Below are positions 23,349 through 31,069 of a DNA stretch of 32,482 nt, piece after piece (the stretch's first letter is position 1; every line of letters starts with the position of its first letter). The DNA comes from JBDLID01 sp039715055. Its GTDB lineage: Bacteria > Desulfobacterota > Desulfobulbia > Desulfobulbales > Desulfocapsaceae. The notes beneath the pieces were generated by a model, which was not told the DNA's origin, searched no databases, and saw only the letters and a program-made list of their open reading frames with translations. The position numbers were made by a program, and so were the translations under genes. Where the stretch lies: the NCBI GenBank assembly GCA_039715055.1, contig JBDLID010000017.1:1-32482 (forward strand), given 5' to 3'.

Positions 23349-25285
23349 ATACGTGCGGATGCAACAGTAAGGTATTGCATGTAGACCTCACCACTGGTGA
23401 ATTTGTCGTTGAGGAACCATCAGAGGATTTCTACCGAAAATACCTCGGCGGTTCGGCGATGAACATGTACTACATGCTTCATGAAATGAAGACCAACGCT
23501 AAGCCTTTGGGATCAGAAAATGTCCTTTGCCTATCTGTCGGGGTGGTGACCGGTGCGCCGGTCTCCGGTCAAAGCCGGATGACAGCTACAGCCAAGAGTC
23601 CCCTTACCGGAGCCATTGGCGATGCCCAGAGCGGAGGTTTCTTCCCTGCTGAAATGAAGTTTGCCGGATTTGATGCCTTCATTATCAAGGGGAAATCGTC
23701 CTATCCCGTGTATCTCTGGGTACATGACGGCAAATACGAACTGCGTGATGCCAGGCATCTTTGGGGAAAAGTGACTGGCGAGACCGAAAGCATCATCCGG
23801 ACAGAGTTGTCTGACGACAAGATAGAAGTAGCTCAGGTTGGCCCAGCCGGTGAAAACGGTGTGTTGTTTGCTTCAATTATCAACGGATGTAATCGTGCTA
23901 ACGGCCGGACAGGGATGGGTGCAGTTATGGCTGCCAAAAACCTCAAGGCCGTGGCGGTACGCGGAGTAAACGGCAGGAACACTTTCAGGGTGGCCGACAG
24001 AAGAGGTGTTGTAAGGCTGGCAAAATACGCAGCACAACAGTTTGAGGGATCTTCAGCAGTACTCATGAGAAAATATGGTACTGCTGCAACTATTGGAGCT
24101 CAGCAGGCAGCAGGTGGGCTGCCTTCTTATAATTTCAATTCCGGTGTGTTTGACAAGTGGGAAAGCATAGACGGAACCACAATGTATGAAAAGATTCTCA
24201 AAGGTGCGGACAGTGGTGAACAGGACAGGCATGGAAACGATACCTGCTATGGCTGCATAGTCCAATGCAAGCGGGTTGTGGAAGTTACTGAAGGGCCCTA
24301 CAAAATCCAACCTCGTTATGGCGGACCTGAATATGAAACCTCTTCAGCTTTTGGAAATTATTGCGGTGTTGACGATCTGAAAGCGGTGGCTTATGCCAAC
24401 CAGCTTTGCAACCAGTATGGGATGGACACCATATCTTGTGGAGCCACCATTGCCTGGGCTATGGAAGCCTTTGAAAACGGTAAGCTCACCCGAGAAGACT
24501 TTAATGGTATTGATCTCAAATTTGGCAACGCAGAAGGAATGGTTGAGATCACTGAAATGATAGCCAAGGCTCAAGGCTTTGGCCAAATATTAGGGCAAGG
24601 GTCCCACGCCGCAGCCAAAATCATCGGCCAGGGCACAGAGGCATACCTTACTACGAGTCATAAAATGGAAGCCCCAGCCCATATGCCTCAGTTGAAGCGC
24701 AGCCTTGCCTTGATGTATGCCGTCAACCCTTTTGGGGCTGACCATGAGAGCAGTGAACACGATCCACCTGTTGAGGGCTGCAGTGTCAGCTCTCCTGAGC
24801 GAATGGCATTGCTGGGCATTACTCAACCGATGGAACGAAGATCACTGGGACCGGATAAGGTTCGCTATGCCCGTATTACCCAGTACCTGTATAGTGCAAT
24901 GAACAGCATGTCGGTATGTGTTTTTGTTTATGGGGCAAGCTGGCAACTACTCGGTCCGCAAGAGTTATGCGATTTAGTTAAAAGCGTTACCGGATGGGAT
25001 ATGAGCATCGACGAATTACTACTGGTTGGTGAGCGCAGTGTCAATATGCAGCGTGCGTTTAATGCCCGTGAAGGTTTTGATCGCAAGCAGGACAGGTTGC
25101 CGAAGAAGTTTTTCACCAAGGCCCTGAAAGGAGGCAAGAGTGATGGGCTCTTCGTTGAGCAAAAGGAGTTTGAGCTCGCTTTGGAGGAGTATTATCAACA
25201 GAGTGAATGGGACGTAACAACCGGTATCCCTACGAAAAAGAAGTTGAAAGAACTAGACCTGTCTTGGGTGGCTGACCTGTTGTGA
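23345..25285 (+). CDS. Tungsten-type aldehyde:ferredoxin oxidoreductase (AOR family)
   Basis: The 646-residue enzyme belongs to the tungstopterin AOR family that interconverts aldehydes (or aromatic acids in some branches) and carboxylic acids with ferredoxin. The N-terminal domain carries the LTTGEFVVEEPSEDFYRKYLGG pattern and GPAGENGVLFASI (167-179). The [4Fe-4S] ligands are C301, C304 and C308 (CYGCIVQC) plus distal C525 (SVCVF). Pterin and active-site segments include GPEYETSSAFG (327-337) and HESSEHDPP (467-475). No frameshift is seen. Start overlaps the flavoprotein stop by four bases, with no ribosome site of its own, so its translation may depend on ribosomes completing the broken upstream gene. 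Substrate cannot be told from sequence. Confidence 0.93.
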   Translation: MNTCGCNSKVLHVDLTTGEFVVEEPSEDFYRKYLGGSAMNMYYMLHEMKTNAKPLGSENVLCLSVGVVTGAPVSGQSRMTATAKSPLTGAIGDAQSGGFFPAEMKFAGFDAFIIKGKSSYPVYLWVHDGKYELRDARHLWGKVTGETESIIRTELSDDKIEVAQVGPAGENGVLFASIINGCNRANGRTGMGAVMAAKNLKAVAVRGVNGRNTFRVADRRGVVRLAKYAAQQFEGSSAVLMRKYGTAATIGAQQAAGGLPSYNFNSGVFDKWESIDGTTMYEKILKGADSGEQDRHGNDTCYGCIVQCKRVVEVTEGPYKIQPRYGGPEYETSSAFGNYCGVDDLKAVAYANQLCNQYGMDTISCGATIAWAMEAFENGKLTREDFNGIDLKFGNAEGMVEITEMIAKAQGFGQILGQGSHAAAKIIGQGTEAYLTTSHKMEAPAHMPQLKRSLALMYAVNPFGADHESSEHDPPVEGCSVSSPERMALLGITQPMERRSLGPDKVRYARITQYLYSAMNSMSVCVFVYGASWQLLGPQELCDLVKSVTGWDMSIDELLLVGERSVNMQRAFNAREGFDRKQDRLPKKFFTKALKGGKSDGLFVEQKEFELALEEYYQQSEWDVTTGIPTKKKLKELDLSWVADLL

Positions 25286-25298
25286 AGGTCAGCATTTT
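25271..25298 (+). terminator. Terminator-like hairpin overlapping the AOR stop
   Basis: GCTGACC (25271-25277) and GGTCAGC (25287-25293) form a perfect 7-bp stem with a 9-nt loop containing the TGA stop, followed by ATTTT. The T-tract is short. Confidence 0.5.
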
Positions 25299-25318
25299 AC
25301 TTGTACTAGTCTGAGCTT

Positions 25319-25342
25319 GATCTAACAGGTACCTGTCAGATC
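25319..25342. promoter_or_regulatory. 24-bp near-perfect palindrome downstream of AOR
   Basis: GATCTAACAGGT (25319-25330) and ACCTGTCAGATC (25331-25342) are complementary at 11 of 12 positions with no spacer. Without loop or T-tract it looks like a dimer-binding operator rather than a terminator. It lies 198 bp before the HAD gene. The rest of the 254-bp gap shows no gene; which protein would bind it is unknown. Confidence 0.5.
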
Positions 25343-25539
25343 GAATTCATACTACGACACTTAATAGCCACATCGAAGATGTGATTTTTACGGGAATCCC
25401 CCATATAGAGATTCCTGCTTTAGGTCAACATATCTGCTATTCGCCAGGACAGCATCCGGAGATGTACCAGGAAATATTATCCTACTGCTGTAACTCTTTA
25501 GTCGACATTACCATTTGATTCATTTCTTCGGAGAGTGAC

Positions 25540-26151
25540 ATGATTAAAGCCATCTGTTTCGACCTTGATGGTGTATTCTTTACGGAAAGTAGTTTTCCGA
25601 GATTTAAACAGACCGTTGCGGAACTCACCGAACATCCTCAACTTGTTGATGACGTGTTCCATGGTCCAGTTATGAATAACTTCAAAACGAATAACGTCAA
25701 TGAAGGTGAATATTGGGATTATGCAAGAGACACTCTTGAGATAACGCTGACGAACGAAGAGATTTTCAAGATACTCAGGAAGAGTTATTCGGTCGATCAG
25801 GGTATTCTGGATTACGTGTGCAAGGTAAAAGATACAGGATACAAGACCTGTTTATGTTCAAATAATTTTGTGACACGAATTAACGAACTTGAGAAAGAGT
25901 TTGCTTTCCTGAAATACTTTGATATTCAAATATTTTCGTTTGATGTTGGAGTATTGAAACCTCATGTCAACATCTTCAAAGCACTTGTTGAGCAGAGTAG
26001 AGTAGGTGCCTCAGAGATTGTCTATTCAGATGACAGGGAGTCAAAATTAGACGGAGCGAAGGAGCTTGGTATTCACACCTTCATCTTTAAAAACATCGAG
26101 CAATTTAAACACACCCTCGAATCCTTTGGGGTCATAATGGAAACCAATTAG
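25540..26151 (+). CDS. HAD-superfamily hydrolase (subfamily IA-like)
   Basis: The 203-residue cytoplasmic protein has the four HAD motifs: nucleophile and acid D8/D10 in FDLDGVFF, S107 in CSNN, K140 in GVLKPH, and D164-D165 in YSDDRESKLDGA. The cap region (about 15-85) is helical, as in phosphoglycolate- or haloacid-type enzymes. Residues VFF replace the common VLxDT after the nucleophile loop. A GGAGAG site precedes the ATG. Substrate is not predictable. It stands alone, 254 bp from AOR and 44 bp before mtfA. Confidence 0.85.
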   Translation: MIKAICFDLDGVFFTESSFPRFKQTVAELTEHPQLVDDVFHGPVMNNFKTNNVNEGEYWDYARDTLEITLTNEEIFKILRKSYSVDQGILDYVCKVKDTGYKTCLCSNNFVTRINELEKEFAFLKYFDIQIFSFDVGVLKPHVNIFKALVEQSRVGASEIVYSDDRESKLDGAKELGIHTFIFKNIEQFKHTLESFGVIMETN

Positions 26152-26195
26152 GCTTGTGTCATTACAGGTAACATATTTCATATCAGGAGGTTCCA

Positions 26196-27026
26196 ATGTT
26201 TCGTTGGTTTGTTAATCGACGCCGAAAGAAGCTTACCCGGACTCCTTTTCTCTCATTGTGGGAAGATATAATCCGCCGTAATGTTGGCCACTACTGCTTT
26301 TTGGAAGATAGCGACCGCGCTCATCTTCGTGCCTTGACCCAGGTCTTCATCGCTGAAAAAAACTGGGTAGGAGCCGGTGGGCTGGAACTTACCGACGAGG
26401 TCCGCGTCACGATCTCCGCTCAAGCCTGTTTACTTCTTCTGGGTCTCCCCCATAACTACTATAAAAATGTCAAATCCATCATCGTTTACCCCTCCACCGT
26501 TGTTCCTCCTCCACACAAGCCCGGTTTCTTTGAAAACACAATAGCTCCAGTGGACCCTGCACACCCCTTTATCGGCCAGGCAGTCCGGCGGGGACCGGTA
26601 ATTATTATATGGGATGCAGCCCTGCAAGGAGGCCGCCACCCCAAGTCAGGTCACAATGTTATTTATCACGAATTCGCCCATAAACTTGACATGTTAGATG
26701 GCTCGATTAACGGCACGCCCCCGTTGAGAGACAGGGCTGAATATCGTGACTGGGGCCAAACATGTTCGGATGAATACTTCCGTCTTAAAAATCGTACTGA
26801 AAAAGGTAAGAAATCTTTTCTCAATGCTTACGCCGCGACCAACGAAGCAGAATTCTTCGCCGTTGCAACTGAGCAATTTTTCGATCAGCCGCGGCAAATG
26901 ATTAAGCATGCACCGGACCTTTATCGGGTCTTGAAGAAATACTACCGTCAGGACCCCTCCGGGCGTGTTTCCCGGAATTACTGTGAGGGAGAAGAGAAAG
27001 CACCGGGGGCGGGGCTTCATTCTTGA
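26196..27026 (+). CDS. mtfA: MtfA-type zinc metallopeptidase (M90)
   Basis: The 276-residue protein fits the MtfA family, known in E. coli as a partner of the Mlc repressor and a zinc peptidase active on small substrates. The gluzincin motif HEFAH is at 158-162 (YHEFAHKLDMLDG), with the probable third ligand E219 in NEAEFFAVATEQFF. The N-terminal W-x-x-I-I-R-R-N-V segment and LPHNYYKNVKSIIVYPS are family-typical. A strong AGGAGG site lies before the ATG. No PTS or Mlc-type gene is nearby. The following 285 bp to the VRR-NUC gene hold one copy of the 31-bp repeat and no supported gene. Confidence 0.88.
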   Translation: MFRWFVNRRRKKLTRTPFLSLWEDIIRRNVGHYCFLEDSDRAHLRALTQVFIAEKNWVGAGGLELTDEVRVTISAQACLLLLGLPHNYYKNVKSIIVYPSTVVPPPHKPGFFENTIAPVDPAHPFIGQAVRRGPVIIIWDAALQGGRHPKSGHNVIYHEFAHKLDMLDGSINGTPPLRDRAEYRDWGQTCSDEYFRLKNRTEKGKKSFLNAYAATNEAEFFAVATEQFFDQPRQMIKHAPDLYRVLKKYYRQDPSGRVSRNYCEGEEKAPGAGLHS

Positions 27027-27145
27027 AAAAAAGGATCGGGTGAACCGGTGCATTTTCACATTGATTTCACCATCTCGAAGGGTTTTGTATTGTGCCAGTG
27101 TTTCAATTTGGGATTCCTGCTGAGCATCGCCGGTTCGGACCCGCA

Positions 27146-27176
27146 ATTTAAAAAGTAAAGATATCTCCCCTATATC
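27146..27176. repeat. Dispersed ~31-bp repeat, copy A
   Basis: First of three copies; it reads about 25 of 31 identical to copy C. The conserved core is AAAAGT-A-AA then TATCTCCCCT and terminal ATC. In this copy GATAT and ATATC flank the CTCCCCT core as an inverted repeat. It lies 136 bp before the VRR-NUC gene. Confidence 0.55.
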
Positions 27177-27311
27177 AGACAGAGCAGATTTGAAGAGCAG
27201 GAAGAAGGTAAACTTGTAACTTTTCTTAGACGGTTAATATTACCACATCGAAGGCCTGAATATTTTACCAACGCTCCAACAATTCAAGACAGGATCAGTA
27301 CTCTCCCTATT

Positions 27312-27629
27312 ATGAAAAAGAAAACAGCAATTGGCGAAATCGAAATCCATCTCAAGAAAAAATGTACTGAGAAAGGTTTGGTATATAAGAAATTTTCCGG
27401 CCCTAAGAAGAAAGGTATCCCTGATTGTGTCATTACAGCTCCCAGTGGCATGGTACTCTATGTTGAAGTAAAAGTTCCTGGAAAGAAACCCACTCCATTG
27501 CAACGGAATGACTCTCTGAGCGCGTCCCATGGTATCCACGTGTTTGTAGTAACCTCGAAGGAAAACATAGACATTTTGCTAAACACATTCCTGACAGCGA
27601 TAGATACCGACAATGGTATGAAAATATAA
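27312..27629 (+). CDS. VRR-NUC domain nuclease-like protein
   Basis: The 105-residue protein is nearly all VRR-NUC domain, a small PD-(D/E)xK nuclease fold common in phages and mobile elements. The catalytic pattern is visible: E near the start (GEIEIHLKKK), GIPDCVI around residue 36-42, then YVEVKVPGKKPTPLQRND, giving D...E-x-K, and a following strand VFVVTS. Roles in other systems are structure-selective DNA cleavage or replication-associated nicking. No clear ribosome site precedes the ATG. It lies alone between two copies of the repeat, so may be cargo of a small element. Confidence 0.82.
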   Translation: MKKKTAIGEIEIHLKKKCTEKGLVYKKFSGPKKKGIPDCVITAPSGMVLYVEVKVPGKKPTPLQRNDSLSASHGIHVFVVTSKENIDILLNTFLTAIDTDNGMKI

Positions 27630-27723
27630 AGGTCTAAACTTTTACAGATAAATGTCCTGAAAACTGATCCGCAATCTTTATGCATTTATATGAAACCACA
27701 CTTCATCCCTAATTTGAAACCTC

Positions 27724-27756
27724 TATTCAAAAAGTCAACAATACCTCCCCTCTATC
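27724..27756. repeat. Dispersed ~31-bp repeat, copy B
   Basis: Second copy, one base longer, sharing CAAAAAGTCAA and CCTCCCCTC-ATC with the others. Its CTCCC pairs with GGGAG just beyond (27758-27762) as a small hairpin. It ends 20 bp before the zinc-ribbon gene. Confidence 0.55.
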
Positions 27757-27776
27757 GGGAGAGTTATAGCTAAACC

Positions 27777-28004
27777 ATGCCTGATTATACTGAAAAGAAA
27801 TGTCCAAAATGTGATCAGAAATTACGATTCCCAAAGAACATTGGTGGAATACTTATGGTTTGTCCTTCATGTGGAAATAAGTTTCATTCTGACTTTAAGC
27901 TGGGTGGTACCAGAAAAAGTGCCCAACGAGGAATATTAATAACTATCTTCGAGATGCCCTGTAAAATTATGGGCCGCCTTGGTCGATATTTTCTTCATCA
28001 ATAA
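27777..28004 (+). CDS. Small zinc-ribbon protein
   Basis: The 75-residue protein has a zinc ribbon at residues 9-33: CPKC (9-12) and CPSC (29-32) with the spacing of MJ0042/FHA-like ribbons (LRFP...G-LMVCPSCGNKFH). The C-terminal half is basic with an amphipathic helix (GILITIFEMPCKIMGRLGRYFLHQ has been seen only as a hydrophobic-basic tail, perhaps membrane-associating). No clear ribosome site at ideal distance. It sits between repeat copies B and C. No function can be assigned. Confidence 0.6.
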   Translation: MPDYTEKKCPKCDQKLRFPKNIGGILMVCPSCGNKFHSDFKLGGTRKSAQRGILITIFEMPCKIMGRLGRYFLHQ

Positions 28005-28060
28005 TATTTGAACATAGTCTCAGAAGCTCAAAGAAACTGATCAAATCACTTAGCTAATTG

Positions 28061-28092
28061 ATTTCAAAAGTCAAACTATCTCCCCTCAATCT
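28061..28092. repeat. Dispersed ~31-bp repeat, copy C
   Basis: Third copy, closest to A (ATTT-AAAAGT-AA, TATCTCCCCT, ATC). It is 89 bp before the AraC gene. A vague similarity at 28152-28167 (AAGTAAAACCTCCCTT) is too weak to count as a fourth copy. Confidence 0.55.
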
Positions 28093-28181
28093 GCCCTAAG
28101 CTTGATCACAAAAGATATGAGCCGACAGTTTTCTCAGGCGTTTTAGTGTACCAAGTAAAACCTCCCTTACGATAATGAGTC

Positions 28182-28994
28182 ATGTCAAACGAGACTTTCT
28201 TTAAAGATTCTGGATTGCCTTTTGCCGAGTGCCGCTACTCCACAGGCAGCAAACGTGAATACAAACCTCATTTGCACTCCACCTTCAGTATTGGTGCGAT
28301 TGACCATGGGAAAGTTGAATATCGTGTTGTTGATCAAAAGTCCGTCCTGGAGATTGGCTCCCTGGCGTTAATCAACCCCGAAGCTCTGCACTCCTGTAAC
28401 GCCATAAGCGAGGCGGGTCGTAGTTACTATATGCTCTATCTTGATGTTGGCTGGTGCCTGCAGGTACAACAGTCGTTGTGGGAGGTATACGATTTTGTCC
28501 CAGTAGAGAAAATCCGGTTGGACAACAACCAACTGTACAACCAGTATTGCTTGGCTATGCAGCAGGTCATGAAATCGGAAATACACTTGATGGAAAAGGA
28601 ACAGCTGCTGGTTGATCTGGTCTCGATTGTTTTTAAGAAAAGTTGCAACCCGCAGATTGTAAGAACAGCCAGCCTTGACAAAACGGTTGAGCAATTCAAA
28701 AAGGAACTTGGCTCATCATTACGAGAAGACCTGACCCTGGAAACACTGGCAGGGAAATACCAGGTAAATCCCTATACCCTTCTTCGGCAATTTAAAAAAG
28801 CTGCCGGAATCACTCCTCACGCCTACCGAACAAACTGCAGGATCGAAAGAGCTAAACTCCATTTACAGCAAGGCATGGACATCGCTGAAACAGCCTTAGA
28901 GTGTGGATTTTTCGATCAGAGTCACCTGCATCGTCACTTCAAAGCCATCACCACCGTCACCCCCAAAGAGTATCAAGTCAATTTTGTACAATAA
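28182..28994 (+). CDS. AraC-family transcriptional regulator
   Basis: The 270-residue protein joins an N-terminal cupin-type sensor (His in HLHSTFSIG at about 31-39, then GSLALINPEALHSC) to a C-terminal double HTH (about 170-265) with LETLAGKYQVNPYTLLRQFKK and IAETALECGFFDQSHLHRHFK. This arrangement is common in activators that sit beside RhtB/LysE amino-acid exporters, which matches the exporter two genes downstream. The next gene is proline dehydrogenase, so proline or a related amino acid is a plausible effector; this is inference. Start at ATG 28182, ribosome site weak. Confidence 0.88.
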   Translation: MSNETFFKDSGLPFAECRYSTGSKREYKPHLHSTFSIGAIDHGKVEYRVVDQKSVLEIGSLALINPEALHSCNAISEAGRSYYMLYLDVGWCLQVQQSLWEVYDFVPVEKIRLDNNQLYNQYCLAMQQVMKSEIHLMEKEQLLVDLVSIVFKKSCNPQIVRTASLDKTVEQFKKELGSSLREDLTLETLAGKYQVNPYTLLRQFKKAAGITPHAYRTNCRIERAKLHLQQGMDIAETALECGFFDQSHLHRHFKAITTVTPKEYQVNFVQ

Positions 28995-29094
28995 CTGTAC
29001 CTGGGCTTCCTTTACTCTTTCGGTAAAACTCAAGCTCACAATCTAGTTGATTGGGGATTGCCACGTATTTTTCAAATATCAGAAAGAGACACCT

Positions 29095-30045
29095 ATGCTT
29101 TGGCAGAAAGTTATGATTAAGCTCGCTACGAATCCGCGGGCAAAACGCTTGATGCAGAACTCCAGGAGGATGACTGATTTGGCAAATAGGTTTGTCGGAG
29201 GTCAGTCTGTAGAAGAAGTCCTCGCCAGGAGTGAACATCTTTTACAGCAAGGTAAAAAAAGCTCACTTTTTTATCTGGGAGAATATGTTCGTGACCAGAA
29301 CGAAATTTCCAAGACCCGTGATGAGCTTGAGAGTGCTATCAAAGAACTTGCCCTGAAGAATATTGATCTCCACATCTCCGTCGATCCTACCCAGATTGGG
29401 CTAATGAATAGTGTCTCTGATTTTAGCAGTAACGGAAAAAGGTTGTCGCAATTGGTGCAGGAACACTCACCAGGTGACCCAACAAGTTCTGATTTTGTAA
29501 TGATAGACATGGAAGATACATCGGTAACGCAGGCAACCCTTGATGTCTATCATGATCTCCACTCCAAAGGGCTACCGTGTGGGGTGACCTTACAGGCCTA
29601 TCTGCACCGCACAGAGAGTGACCTGCAGCAGATCATTGAAAGCGGCGGCAAGGTTCGATTGGTGAAGGGAGCTTTTGCTGAACCTGAGTCCATAGCCTTC
29701 ACCCGTCGCAAAGAGATTGATCAATCTTACTTTGAGCTGGCCAGAAAGATGCTCTCCGACCAGGCAAAAAGAACATCTTTTTATCCGGTGTTCGGTACCC
29801 ATGATGACGTCATGATCGATAAAATAATTACGTATGCCACTGAGCACGGTTGGGCTCCAGATACTTACGAGTTTGAGTTTTTGCTTGGTGTGCGAGAAAG
29901 TCTGCAGGACAGCCTAGTGAAGCGTGGCCACAAGCTCCGGCTTTATGTCCCTTTTGGGACTGAGTGGTGGGCCTACTCAGTCAGAAGAGTAGGGGAAAGT
30001 CCTCGAAACGGTGTCTTTCTTTTGCGTTCGCTTTTTTTTCGTTAA
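29095..30045 (+). CDS. Proline dehydrogenase
   Basis: The 316-residue monofunctional FAD enzyme oxidises proline to pyrroline-5-carboxylate. The beta-alpha barrel segments are recognisable: DLHISVDPTQIG, MIDMEDTS, GVTLQAYLHRTESDL, VRLVKGAFAEP, YPVFGTHDD, YEFEFLLGVRESLQ and the substrate-binding C-terminal LRLYVPFGTEWWAYSVRR. I chose ATG 29095 (MLWQKV, with AGAAAGAGA upstream) rather than the longer open frame from TTG 29047. No P5C dehydrogenase lies beside it, so it is not a PutA fusion or full pathway. A LysE-type exporter follows after 30 nt. Confidence 0.92.
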   Translation: MLWQKVMIKLATNPRAKRLMQNSRRMTDLANRFVGGQSVEEVLARSEHLLQQGKKSSLFYLGEYVRDQNEISKTRDELESAIKELALKNIDLHISVDPTQIGLMNSVSDFSSNGKRLSQLVQEHSPGDPTSSDFVMIDMEDTSVTQATLDVYHDLHSKGLPCGVTLQAYLHRTESDLQQIIESGGKVRLVKGAFAEPESIAFTRRKEIDQSYFELARKMLSDQAKRTSFYPVFGTHDDVMIDKIITYATEHGWAPDTYEFEFLLGVRESLQDSLVKRGHKLRLYVPFGTEWWAYSVRRVGESPRNGVFLLRSLFFR

Positions 30046-30075
30046 TACGGCTACGATAAACAGGAGTCATTTAAT

Positions 30076-30696
30076 ATGGAATTACACGTTTATCTTGGAT
30101 TCGTTATTGCCACTGCAATCATGATTGCACTACCGGGTCCGAGCGTACTTTTGACAGTTGCCCATAGTATCTCCTTCGGTTGGCAACCTGCTCTCGCCAC
30201 TGTTGCCGGTGCGACAATGGGAATTGGTGTTCAGCTGCTAGTCGCGTCAATCGGTCTATCCTCGTTGTTAAATGTTGTTGCAGAAGCTTTTGAATGGCTG
30301 CGCTGGGCCGGTGCCGCATATCTTGTTTATCTTGGGATCAAGCAGTGGCGAAGCGCAAGTGAGCCTCTTGAGTTTGATACTTCGTCGATCTCCAAAAGGA
30401 GTCTTTTTGTTCAAGGGTTAGTTGTCACGATTCCAAACCCCAAGAGCTTGATCTTCATTGCCGCTTTTCTGCCTCAATTCATCGATGCAGCACACCCTCT
30501 TGGATTACAATTCACTTTTATTGTTCCGACGTTTTTGGTGATCACTTTTACCGTAACATCGGTTTGGGCATTGGCTGCAGGAAAAGTTAGAGGGTATTTG
30601 CAGAGTCAGCGAGTTTTTCAATCAGTCTTTCGGGCAGGGGGAGGATTGATGATTATAGCCGGTGTAGGTCTCGGATTGGTTCGCCGTGGAAATTGA
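30076..30696 (+). CDS. LysE/RhtB-family amino-acid exporter
   Basis: The 206-residue membrane protein has about six hydrophobic helices and the family hallmark near the N-terminus, IALPGPSVLLTVAHSISFGW. Further marks are LRWAGAAYLVYLGIKQWRS and the second-half NPKSLIFIAAFLPQF. Members export amino acids such as threonine, homoserine, lysine or leucine. An ACAGGAG site precedes the ATG. The AraC-PRODH-LysE order suggests a proline or amino-acid overflow unit: degrade what can be used, export the rest. Substrate is inferred only. Confidence 0.9.
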   Translation: MELHVYLGFVIATAIMIALPGPSVLLTVAHSISFGWQPALATVAGATMGIGVQLLVASIGLSSLLNVVAEAFEWLRWAGAAYLVYLGIKQWRSASEPLEFDTSSISKRSLFVQGLVVTIPNPKSLIFIAAFLPQFIDAAHPLGLQFTFIVPTFLVITFTVTSVWALAAGKVRGYLQSQRVFQSVFRAGGGLMIIAGVGLGLVRRGN

Positions 30697-31069
30697 ATAA
30701 CTTCTTCTGCTGATGGATTATGTTTGCACTTTGTAGAAATACAAGAGCTATCATGCTTCTACAGTGGTGGAAAATTTATCATATACAGGGTCATCAACAT
30801 AGTGAAATAACTCTCTGTGTGGAGGCACAGTTCAGCCATTTGAGATACTCCATCGCGTATGTCGTTCAGAAGGATGTATGGCATATTATCTGCCTTCACA
30901 AGATCCCTGACAATTTGATTGAACAAAGGTGTTCTTGTTGGATATCAACGCATATGATAAAATAAAGACATATAAAGTATACCCGTCTTCAAAGCGCTCT
31001 GTTCTTATCCGGGATTGAGTTCAGCTTGGATCTCTGAGTTGTTGTCAATCAAGTTCAAAGAGGGCATTA
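30697..31069. other. 373-bp intergenic stretch with a possible promoter
   Basis: An 81-codon open frame (30720-30965) lacks a ribosome site and any recognisable pattern; I do not call it a gene. TTGTTG (30935-30940), 17 bp and TAAAAT (30958-30963) could form a promoter for the ATP-grasp gene. That gene has AGAGGG before its ATG. Confidence 0.35.

Noticed and set aside
27146..28092. CRISPR array from three similar ~31-bp repeats
   Set aside because: Only three degenerate copies, spaced 337-578 bp apart with genes between; no uniform spacers and no cas genes.
30720..30965. 81-codon open frame before the ATP-grasp gene
   Set aside because: No ribosome site, no recognisable fold, composition like non-coding DNA.
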